From NCBI GenBank assembly GCA_030015575.1, contig JASDDO010000006.1, forward strand, positions 319,038,361-319,102,360: a stretch of DNA of 64,000 bases, read 5' to 3'. The DNA is from Agapanthus africanus. Lineage: Eukaryota; Streptophyta; Magnoliopsida; Asparagales; Amaryllidaceae. Positions 10,403 to 20,381 of this stretch are shown in pieces. Position numbers and translations under genes: made by a program. Below the pieces are notes generated by a model. The model was not told where the DNA came from and ran no database searches. It worked only from the letters and a program-made list of their open reading frames with translations. Position 1 is the stretch's first letter, and each line of letters opens with the position of its first letter.

Positions 10403-11852
10403 TGATACGAAAAAGTGTTTGTTTGTAGTTAACCGCAATCAATAACGGTGTCGCGTGTAGCTAGACCGAGATGAGTACGGGTCGTCCTCTGGAAAACGTG
10501 GAACCTTTTATTTTTACTTTAGATGTGTTGAGAAAGAGAGGAGGAATAAAGAATTTTGTAGAAAGATTTCTAGATCTACTTTAAACAAGAATGTTAAATA
10601 TAGATCTAGATTATTTTAGAGATTTAAATAATATAATAATAGGGCTTGTAGGGTTCGTTAGGATTTAGTAGTTATGGAAGATTAATTAAAAGTTACCCTT
10701 TTTATCCATTAATAGATTTAGAACTAGAACGACGGTGATGCGTGTAGATTAGGGTTTCTGGAGGGAAAAGGAATCCCACTCGTAACCCTTATCTCGACAC
10801 GGAACTCCGTTCATATCTAGCCTTTACCAAAACAATCATTAATCTAATCTCTAATCGCGGTCGGAACTAGCAAGGAATTGCTAGCGCGCCCGATTAGGAT
10901 GTTAATGATTATTTTGATAAAGTTCCTAAACTTTATAGGACTTAAAAAGGGTTTAATTATTTTCATCCCCCATTAACCTACCCTAATCCTACGAACCCTA
11001 ACAAGCGGAGAATTACTCGCGCATGTTGGGAGAAGAAGATGAAAAGAAAGAGAGGGAAAACATAATGCAAAAAAACAATTAAATAAAACTAAATACCTTT
11101 ATTAATCAACTCCTTCAAACTACACTTTTTATTCCATAGAAAATGATTACAAAACTTGATTTGCTTCTCGATCTTTCCTAAGGAGGTAGTCGAACAGTCG
11201 ATGATCAGCCTGGATGCGTGAGCGTCGGGAGCTTCGTGATCTCTTCGGCTTGATAGCTTTTCCAAGAGGCTCTTGGTGCCTTTTTATAGTGCAAACCCAG
11301 AATCTTATTGTTGAGAAGTTGGTAAAATATTGCATAGATTCACCCCAAAAATCCTCTGCCCCTAACTCCCTGGAAGTGCGGCGGATCCGCGGCAAATGGT
11401 GGCTAGGGCCGCGGATCCGCGCTCAAGGGTGGGGATCATTTGATGCTTTTTCTTGTGCTTTCATCTGGTGACATTTGGCAATCCTAGGCATCTTCAGAAT
11501 CTGAAAATCTTTTCTCGGTTGCTTCCAGACTTGGTCTCCAAGTTTTGCTTCTTAATTTGGCAAGATTTCTTCAACAAATTGATTTGTTTGATAAATTCTG
11601 CATAACAACTTGGAAAATTCTGCACAATAATCTCAAATAATATTTAGTAGACTTAGTCCTACTAGGATTTGGTCAATAGATTTATTTGCATACATTTTCC
11701 TACCAAATGATCATTAAAATATATTAACACATGGAAAATAATGTTTTTACACATAAACCCTCATATGTATAATATATTATAATAAAGTCCTTTTTTAATA
11801 TGAAAATGGTAGGAAAAATGTAATACAAATGTGCAGTTTTATCAACTGAACA
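10403..11852 (-). repeat. G1 LTR, upstream copy (1450 bp)
   Basis: TG...CA ends as in the other LTR; one base differs by eye (near 10492). It abuts element A's antisense ORF at 11853. It contains the paired palindrome at 11376-11425. Confidence 0.93.
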
Positions 11853-14330
11853 GAGCGCGCTTCTTTTCCTCCTCCTGGAAGGTTTTTAGAGAAGCAGCGA
11901 TGGCTTCTTCAGTAGTGACACCTGTTAAAAAGGGGAAAAGCATTAGTCAAAGATAATGATAAAAATGTGATGAAATAACAAAGAGTGCAGCTAATGATTA
12001 CCTGCTCGAGCGAGTTTATCCAACCACGCTTCGAGTCTGGCTGACCACTCAGAAGCCGCAATGGCAGCCGCCAGGTCAGTGTCTGTGGGGTCTATCGAGA
12101 AGCCTTTATTGCTGCCGTACTCGCTTATACCTTCGGTAAGAGAGGCCTCAGGCTCTAAACCAAGGATAGCATCAAGAGAGAAGAGCGACTTCTTCTTCCT
12201 CTTCTGCCCGCCAGCCCTGGGTGGACCCGAGATCGACTTGCGCTTCGCAGGCACCTTAGGGCAGCGGGTCCCGATGTCTGCGCCCACGCCGGACTCCGGC
12301 GAAACCACATTTACCGTCTCCACTGGAGCACGGGGCGCTGGTGGCGCATCCACAGTATCACAGAGCGGCAATCCGCGCGGAGGGCTCAGCACGCGCGGTG
12401 GCACAACTCCGGCATCTTTTAGCGGAGGGATGACCGGAGTCCTTGGCTTCAAGGGAGCCTAGCGATCGCCGCCGGGGGGCGCACCCTTGCGGTCAACCAA
12501 CATGCGCTTCTCCATATGGATAACCAGACCCATTGCGTGGGCGTACCAAGCCACGTACGCGTTGAGGACTTTGGGGACGCAGCTCGGCTCGCTGATGAAG
12601 AAATGAGAGCCCGTGTTAAGACGCATGAAATGGTGCATCGCACTCCTTATCCCCTCCCGGCTGGCCATGGGCTCTTCCAAAAAGGCTTCCTGCGGGATCC
12701 TCTGGTGATAGCTGGACTGTTGGGCGAACCGGTGAGGGTTATACCTCATGAAAAGCGCCATCTCATTCTACCTGAACACCAAGTAGCCCGGCCGAATGGA
12801 GTAGAGGTGGAGGATCTCTCGGGCTTTCAATAGGGAGGCCCCGTCCTTAAAATCATCGCGCAGCAGCACCACCGACTTAGTGGTTTCTGAGCCTATGGTT
12901 ATGACTTTGTCCAAAAATGAAACCTTCGCTCCGACCAGGTATGGACGAAGGAGTAGCCCCCTAGCCTCTCGCGGAGACGCAACCACGATCGAGGCGCCGA
13001 CTAGCCGCATGACTCTTGGGAGTCTGCACTTTTCAAAAAACGGAGGGATCTTGTGGACACCGAACACCCCATGCACGTGCATTTCCATCCAAGAGGTGAA
13101 GTAGTGCATCGGGAAATTAGCATGCTGCACCCCAGGTTCATTAGCGTCCGCCGCCACGCTAAGTCCATTATAGAGGTGAGCCAACCCGGCAATTCCTATT
13201 GTTAACTGCAGGCCAGCCACCATCCGATGCGTCGGGTAAAAAACGGATGGCCGCATGTGGCGCGGGTGCATGGGGAGTGCAAAGCTGCACAGCCACAATC
13301 CCAGGAACCCTACAAAAAAGGTCTCTTCATCCATGCCCGAGACGGCGATCTCCGACAACGGCGTGACGGCGGCGCTGGGGAGATAAAAGTCCTTTTGATC
13401 ACCCTCCGATGTTGGTCGACGGTCCAAGCCGAAACCGAAAGGGTCATCAGGCTTGGCGAACTTCTCGCTCTGTTCCGATAGAAACTCCTGTCGAATGAAG
13501 CGGGCAATAAAATCCGTGAAACTGACTCCCCGGGTGCCCGATTCTAGGTAAAGCCCTTCATAGATCTCCAGCACCTTCACCAAGCATGAAAACTGGTGCT
13601 GAATAGCGTTCTCCGGAGTTAGATCAAACACCAGCGGCTTGGTGGCAAAGACGTATTCGTCAGGAGGAAGCAGCTCCTCGTAATGCTCCCCCCTCATCCG
13701 CAGACCCGAGATTTCAGCAAACTCCTCCAAGGAGATAGAGACTTCCCTGTCCGTCATCAGGAAGGTGTGGGTGGGGATATTCCATTGCTCGATAAAAGCC
13801 TTAATCCACCACGTTGGAGGAGAGGGATACTCAAAGAGCGAGACGTAGATGGCCGAATACAAACCAATTTTCATCAGATGAGTCCTCTTCGCTGATAAGA
13901 TATACCGGGCCCACTGCAAATATCCGGCGGGCGGTCGTGGGATCAATCCAATGTTATAGGCCTGTCCCCAAGGGCGTGCTTCACCCTGACAGATTCACCT
14001 CCCCAAAATTTCTATTGCCGGCGGCGGCTGCACGGGAATAGCACCAATCGCGGGTTGGAGGAGGTCATCCGAATTCTAATTTTTAACCTCCACGGCATAC
14101 TTCACCGGGGGTTCATCCGCATAAAGGAGCGAAGATATGGGCTCAGACGGCGTGGCGGAACCGAAACTTCGGCGACCCTGGATGATCTCATTATACCACC
14201 TACCCCACAGGTGAAGGCTCTTATGCTCGGGGTCATGATCCTTGATGAGAGCGAGCACTACTCGGTCCACTGGTGCCTGGGGAAATCCTCCCTCCGAGCG
14301 AACGAACGGGAAAGACAAATCAGTAGACAT
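11853..14330 (-). pseudogene. Antisense extra ORF of element A: plant mobile domain (PMD) protein, 5' exons
   Basis: It runs antisense to the element. A start (MSTDLSFPFV) lies at 14330-14328. Exon 1 runs to 12002, then a GT-AG intron of 80 bp (11922-12001), then exon 2, cut by G1 at 11853. Exon 1 carries the aminotransferase-like plant mobile domain (PMD): 'TFLMTDREVSISLEEFAEISGL', 'FLGLWLCSFALPMHP', 'FYPTHRMVAGL' and 'HYFTSWMEMHVHGVFGVHK' are its hallmarks. A basic, proline-rich tail follows. PMD proteins include the host nuclear proteins MAIN and MAIL1 and many transposon-borne copies; the function here is unknown. Homologous to 38645-42057. The frame is broken in several places. Transcription would run leftward from between the ORF and the LTR, opposite to the LTR promoter. 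Confidence 0.78.
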
Positions 14331-15625
14331 GTTCACTGCAAGGGGACAAAAATCAACCGTCAGTATCGTAATTCCAACGCCTGGCATTTTAAAATTTATA
14401 CCACACGGCAATGCAGTGGGTAGGGGACACAGGGGGACCCACAAAATCTGGGTGACAGTGCATCAGTTAATAAGACAGCCCCATCATTGGATGAGACTGT
14501 CAATCAATTAATCCCCAAGAGAATATTCTCATTAATAATAAAAATCCCTAGAGACAAGGAGAAAATCTCCTCTTTCAGAGCAAAGCTCTGTCACAGAGTG
14601 ACACTTGTCAAACTCTGGTTTCAGGGGAATAAAATTTCTTAAAAAAGCCTAGCTCTGTGATAATGATGAGAAAATCTATTAAAAGAAAAAATTTCTTTAA
14701 ACTCCTAAAGATTAAAAAGAATTTAAAAAAAAATTAGGATCCTAAAGATCCATGAAAACTCTTAAGAGTTCTTCATTTTCAGATCAAAAAGATCTACATT
14801 TGATCCATGAGCAAAGCTCTGTTCATGGGTTAAAACCCATGAACAAGATCTCGATAGATCTATGGACTTTTGAGAGCAAGGCTCTGTTGATGAAACCCCA
14901 AAGGGGTTTTCTTTAGATCAAAGATCTATAAGAGCAAGGCTCTGTTAATTAAATTTAATTAATTAAATTTAATTTAATTTAATTTTACCTAAGATGATTC
15001 TAAGTTCTGAACTCTGAAGTTCTTGGGAAGAAACAAGAGCAAGGCACTAAAATTCTTAAGCAAGAGCAAGGCTCTGAAAATCAAGTTCTTGAAAAATGGT
15101 AAAAATTTTCTAAGGACCAAGGGTCCTATTTATAGGCGCCTGCGCCCTTTCACCTTACCGGTTGATCCAATGGCTAGGATCTTTCCACCGCTGCACTCAC
15201 GTGTGTGCCATGTGAGCGCAACGGTGGGGGGGGCATTTGTTTCCCCCAATCAGAGCAAAGCTCTGTTTGAATTTCAAAAAATTCAAAAATTGAAGCAACG
15301 CTTCAAATCTCGTGCGCTGCGCACAACGCGCCACGTGTCAGAAGTTGATACGTCAGCGCAGCGCCCAAGGCAGCGCGCCCAATCAGAGCAAGGCTCTATT
15401 TAAAACAAAATTAAAAGAAGCAACGCTTCAGATGATCTGCGCTCTGCGCTGCGCGCCACGTGGCAGCGCAGTTGCGCTGCGTAAGATCTTTTCTGTTCTT
15501 GTTAAAATAAGAAGATTGTCTTCTGTAAAACAGAAGCCCTTGGATCAAAGATCCAACGGTGGGGAAAATTTCCCGAATCACTCAGAGAATGATCTCTTTA
15601 ACAAATTTAACAAATTAATGGGCAC

Positions 15626-15633
15626 TATATAAA
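15626..15633 (+). promoter_or_regulatory. TATA box of the element A LTR
   Basis: TATATAAA in the context GGGCACTATATAAAGGCCCC; an A-rich stretch follows about 30 bases on, where transcription would start. The same box lies at 43442 in element C's LTR. Confidence 0.7.
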
Positions 15634-16664
15634 GGCCCCTAGACCCCAATTCATCAAAAAACATTGAGAACATCAAGAACTTCAAAAAAAAACAGAGAGA
15701 ACTTTGAAGGATTGTGAGAAGAACTCAAGAACAAAAAAGGTAAAAACCTTTATTCAAGAAGAACTTCTTCTGAATAGATCATTGATCTAAGAACAAGATC
15801 AATGATCTTCAATAAAAACTAAATAATAACAGTGCCTTGCACTTTTTTAAGAACCAATGGTTCTGGAATCTTAAAGATTCTTTTCTTGAATCCAAAGTTG
15901 GATCAAGAAATTAAAACAGTGCCTTGCACTTGTAAATATGCACTGTTGCGCTCCTGGGTTGGCGCAAGCCACCAGAAAGCGCCATGTGTCAGCACCATAA
16001 CCACTTGCGCTATGTGCTTTTAAAATAGAGCATTGCTCTTTAAAGTTGGCACAACTCACCAGAGCATGCCACGTGTCAGCAGTGCAACGGCGCAGCACAC
16101 TGCGCTGTTGCGCTTGCGCTCATCAGAGTGTGACACGTGTCACCATCATATGAGTTTGCACCTTGCACTCCTCAATCGGCGCAAAGCGCCTGACAAGCCA
16201 CGTGGGGCGTTATCAGAGCATTTAATGCAATGCATTATTAAGGGCAGAGCCCAATAAAAAGGTCTATCAGACCAAAAAGAAAATGTGCTGTGCACTGTTA
16301 AAAGGGACAGAGCCGAATTAAAAGGCCTAACAGGCCTAATAAAAAAAATGCAATGCATTATGAAAAAGGGAGCAGAGCCCAAATAAAGGTCCAACAGACT
16401 AATTTAGATGCTGTGCATCATTTAAAGATGGCCTAACAGGCCAAATGCAAATAAATTGTTGAACATTCTCAACTGGACTTAGCCCAATCATGGCCGTAAG
16501 TCCTCAAATTAAATTGACTGAGCAAGACTGCTCTCCTAAATCAATTTACATCCGGTTCAAGGGTACATCTCCGAACTCCTCTGACCCCCATCGTTGTAAT
16601 CCTTCAACGACGTCAGAGAGGTGACGAGTCCCGACAACCACACATCGATACGGACTGCGGGGTC

Positions 16665-17115
16665 CTTAAACTCGTAGACCAAAACGTCCCTAAACTGATA
16701 TTCGTCCCAAAATAGGAATGTTGGACGGAAATGTCCTTAAACTAATGCTCGTCCCCAAATAGGAATGATGGACCACCATGTCCCTAAACTGGCAATGGAC
16801 CGTAATGTCCCTAAACTACCTATGGACCACTACGTCCCTAAACTGGAACAATAGAGCCCCCCAAACGCTCTTTTGTCGGATCTAAAGGATCCCGTTTAAG
16901 TTGATCTTAACCTCAAATATGGCTAACGTATCCTTAAACATTCAAACAGACTTTAGTCCCAAATTGGACTGTAAGACCCCCAATTAATTTTGGTTCAAGG
17001 GTACATCCCCGAACTCCTCTGACACCTGTCGTTGTAATCCTTCAACGTCGTCAGAGAGGTGACGGGTCCCGACGGCCATATATTAAATGGACCACTACGT
17101 CCCTAAACTGGAACA
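16665..17115 (+). repeat. GGACC...GTCCCTAAACT repeats in LTR of A
   Basis: Degenerate units of about 27 bp, each a short GGAC/GTCC stem followed by CTTAAACT or CCTAAACT (16725, 16770, 16797, 16825), with another at about 17093. They also occur in region S (727-800), in C's LTR (56355-56600) and in B (61370-61540). Confidence 0.75.
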
Positions 17116-17647
17116 ATAGAGCCCCTAAATGCTCTTTCCGTTAAGTTGATTTTAGTCTCAAATCAGACTAATGTATCCTTAACGAACGTTTAAGTTGATC
17201 TTAGCCTTAATATGGCTAACGTATCTTTAAACTAAAACACCAAACCCAAATCTAATTAAATACGGATTTGGACTAATCCACGTCCTACGGGCGACGGCAT
17301 AACTTAGTCTCCGTATACAATCCACGGGCATCCACAAACAAAACAAACACACACGACACGAAGTGAAATTATGGAGAAGGAGAAAGTTGTTACCGCGATG
17401 CGGTAGCGTAATTAACTGCAGGGGCTTGCGCCTGCAGGGAAGAGCGTCCCCACAATCAAAAACCCCTCAAACGAGGGGGAATCTGACGAAGTCTGCTATA
17501 TCGGCCGCATCCGTCTAAACCTCCGATACATGGTACCATAAATCAACTAGGCATCTTCGGAGAGGTGGACGGATAAAACCAAATAGTATCTGCCCTGAAT
17601 CTCAGACAAGACGTCTTCACGTCGTCGCCGTCTTTCTGAGGGGAACA

Positions 17648-18364
17648 GGGACATTCTCGTAATTAGTCGAGAAGTTTCTAGAAGAAAGGTGACTCATTTA
17701 GATTTAATTCATTTATGAATTAAACTAAATGAGGTGGAGAGCTTATGTGTTATTTACATTAAATGAATTTGTGACTCATGAGATGATTCATCCAAATGAG
17801 TTAATGAAGCATTAATTGTTTTGATGACTCATAAGATAATTCATTCATTTATATTAAATGAAGTATGGTTGTAATTATCTCATATGATTTATTTGATAAT
17901 TATTATGCTTCATAATATATATAAATGAGTTATATTTTCATTTCATTCTCACATACACACTCTCTCTCCTCAAGCTCTCATTTTCTTCAACCTAACCCTA
18001 ATCCTCTCATGTGTTAAGATCCCAAAGGTTAGAAAGACTAATAGATCCTTAATCCACTTCTATATTTTCTAGGTCACTTGGATTAGCAATTCTAGCCACT
18101 TAGTTACCTCAAGTGAGAGGTTAAAACTTGGAGAAGGAACTCTCGGGTGGATCTTCTTTTACTTCGAGGAGGACGACGAGGAAGTGAACAACAAGAACAA
18201 GAAGGACTTGTATCTTGAGGTATAATCATTTATCATAGTAGTTTAGCTTTTCTAGATAGTTGTTAGTTAGGGTTTAGCAAAGATCCGTAGTTACCTTAAA
18301 CAAAATGATTGTTTTACCTATTCCGCCTCCCCGCATCTTGTGGAGTGTGTAACGTTGACTTACA
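17648..18364 (+). repeat. First copia LTR, 3' part
   Basis: It matches 27843-28562 of the middle LTR and ends at ...GACTTACA. It starts directly after the LTR end of element A. The best explanation is that A inserted in this LTR; the expected 5-bp target copy is GGGAC at 17648-17652. Confidence 0.85.
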
Positions 18365-18365
18365 G

Positions 18366-18377
18366 TGGTATCAGAGC
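18366..18377 (+). promoter_or_regulatory. Primer-binding site, initiator Met tRNA (copia copy 1)
   Basis: TGGTATCAGAGC, the standard Ty1/copia plant primer site, one base after the LTR. Confidence 0.95.
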
Positions 18378-18571
18378 CTAGCTAAACCATAAATAACATG
18401 TTAGCAAAGTCTTTAGAAATTCGATCGCAAAATAATCCCGAAAGAACGATGTTTTCACTATGTTTCTGCCGATTTTAAAACGGGGTCTAAAAATTTTTCA
18501 GGAACCCTTAAAAATACAAGCAGGGTTTTTTAAGAATTGTGAAGAAATTTAGGATTGTGACTCGACCAAAC

Positions 18572-18623
18572 CACCGCGGAACCGCGGCCGATACAAGCGA
18601 TCCGCCGTAGATCCACGGCCGAG
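18572..18623. repeat. Paired GC-rich palindrome module in copia leader 1
   Basis: First arm CCGCGGAACCGCGG, a spacer containing GATACAAGCGAT, then a second arm (CCGCCGTAGATCCACGG) partly decayed relative to copy 2. Confidence 0.75.
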
Positions 18624-20381
18624 TTGACACCGAGTCAACCTAAATTTGCTTAGTTATTCTTCTGTGTTGATGTTTTGTTTTCTGGGATGTTTTGTTTCTG
18701 CTCAGGTTTTATGTGCACAGAGAATTATTTGGAGTAGATTCATATGTGTTGCTTGATCGAAATTCTAAGAACTTTGGCTAACTGGATTATATCTGTGTTG
18801 TGTTTAATGTGTTCGTAAACCTCCCCTAACTGCTAGTATGTCGGTTAGCAGGGGGTTGCACATTTCTGTAATGGTTTTTACTGGTTTGTGAATATGAACT
18901 TGTTGGATTGTCGTGAATGGATAGCCGGGGATGTGAGACGAGTGTTTCTTTCATTCAAATATAAATTGTAATTTGTTATCATATTCTTTTGCGGGGCACA
19001 TCCGGGTTGAGCTTGTAGCCACCTTTGTAATATTTCATTTACTGTTTTCTGCTCCTAGGATAGACCCAAGGTGGGGTGCACAAACTACCGGGTACTTTGA
19101 AGTACTTAGTGGCCTACTCACGTCGTTGAGGAAGACCGCTTCACTTCAGGTACTTGGCGGGTAGTTTGCCGTACCCGTAGGGGTCTGGGGTGGGGGTTTG
19201 GCTATTCATCGCGATTGTATAATCCGTCTTTCATTGCAGGCTCAAAAGAAATGCGGATTGCTTGTATATCCAATATGTTCATCTGTGATCTGGAATGTCT
19301 ATTATTGCGTCTGACAAATGTTCAGTATCTATATATGATATCTAGTAGGCGTTACTTATGTTTTGCATCCGCGCTAGCCCAGCCCCCGCTCTGTCGTTAG
19401 TTAAGTAACCTAACGGATGAATGACGGGGCCCAGTGGCGAATGCAGATGGCATAAGAGAACGTTGTATTTTCGTTGTTTTCTGCAATGATAGGTTAATTT
19501 ATGAGACGCATTATATTAATGCAAAGAAAATAAGCCAAACTTGAATCGTTGGAACTGTTTAAAAGAAACCACTCGGTTATTTTAAAACAGAAGATTTTTT
19601 TTGCGGAGCTTAAACCACTCCTTTTAAAATCTATCAGGTTCTTTCGATCATATCAAGTTCACTACGTTCATGGTTTCGCCAAAACCATTCGTAGCCCTCC
19701 GTCATTTCATTTGGGTATTCAGTAGTATTCAAGCTATGTATTTTGACCAACGCCAAAGTATAGTGTTTGGTAGCTGCTGGGTATTCATCTGTTGCATAGA
19801 TAGATGAGTTGGTTTGGGACAGTCGTACTGCCATTTGGCCAACGTCAGGGGTATGTATGGGTGGGTTCAAATTAAACAAGATAATGATGCGTAGAACTTG
19901 ACATGTGACTTATGACATTTTGACCAACGCCAAGGTCATAAGAGCATGGGGCAGAAATCGATATCGGGAGTTTCTAAAGAAACTGAAACTTGCTAGTGTC
20001 GCATACCATTTGGAGTGTGATAATTCTGGTAGGATTCCTTCAGCTTTATCACACGATGATATTTGGATCCCGATCCTACTGTGAGTATATGCTACTCATC
20101 GGGAGATTCTTTCACTTCACGATCAATGCTATAAACCAAGTAGGTGTCGAGAAAGGTGTCAGCGGAGCTACGCCCCCAGGGAAAAGAGGTTATTTAATTA
20201 AGGAATTTCGTGAAAGTGTCGTAAAACCTCCCTCGAAGTACTGACACTTGCCTGGCTGAACGGTTAAGCAAGTATTGTACAATAAGAATAGTCCTGACTA
20301 GTTCTTTCTTTTTGGTTTGAGGAGGGATTCGAGAAACAGTGGGAGCCATCCTGTTTAGATAAACTAAAAACCACTCTAAAT

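Larger units (their letters stand above)
2551..11852 (-). mobile_element. Athila-like non-autonomous element G1 with a second partial internal region
   Basis: In minus sense the order is LTR (11852-10403), primer site, leader, gag-pro (9475-6539), noncoding 3' region, LTR (5107-3658), then again primer site, leader and the start of gag (to 2551). Both LTRs are 1450 bp and I saw only one difference between them by eye, so the element is very young or its LTRs have been homogenised. No RT, RNase H or integrase is encoded. The LTR-internal-LTR-partial internal form is what unequal exchange between LTRs produces. The low end is truncated, so no target duplication can be paired with GAGCG at 11853-11857. 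Confidence 0.85.
1..17647 (+). mobile_element. Tat-like Ty3/gypsy element A, 3' part, interrupted by G1
   Basis: The order in plus sense is gag C-terminus, repeat region S, antisense PMD ORF, then a long LTR. Plant Tat-lineage Ty3/gypsy elements are known to carry an extra ORF antisense to gag-pol before the 3' LTR, and this layout fits. No pol is represented between gag and S, so this copy looks like a non-autonomous derivative. Its 5' part lies beyond the window. The 3' end is placed at 17647 because the matching LTR of element C ends on the same AACA at 57156 and because copia LTR sequence starts directly after it. It is broken in several places. Confidence 0.75.
14453..17647 (+). repeat. 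3' LTR of element A (about 3.2 kb)
   Basis: It is homologous along its whole length to the LTR of C (42188-57156 without the Athila insert). The right end (AACA at 17644-17647) is set by the shared end in C (57153-57156). The left end is a weaker guess at TGACAG, where A and C both have TGAC after an A/G-rich tract. It holds a TATA box (15626), dozens of short variable-arm hairpins (14570-16445), several CACGTG G-box cores (for example near 15329, 16070 and 16133) and GGACC...GTCC repeats (16665-16860). No coding region is supported. Confidence 0.75.
18365..20381 (+). other. Copia leader, copy 1
   Basis: A 2.0-kb noncoding leader between the primer site and gag. It contains the GC-rich paired palindrome at 18572-18623. 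From about 19458 to 20452, running into the gag start, I could find no difference from copy 2, although flanking parts differ by a few per cent. Short ORFs (for example 81 residues on minus at 19634-19879) are not supported. Confidence 0.8.

Noticed and set aside
12061-12462. 133-residue plus-strand ORF opposite the PMD exon
   Set aside because: Shadow of the GC-rich minus-strand coding exon; no recognisable domain.
19634-19879. 81-residue minus-strand ORF, identical at 29832-30077, as a conserved gene
   Set aside because: It lies in the copia leader and is identical only because the leader is duplicated. No motif or codon signal supports it.
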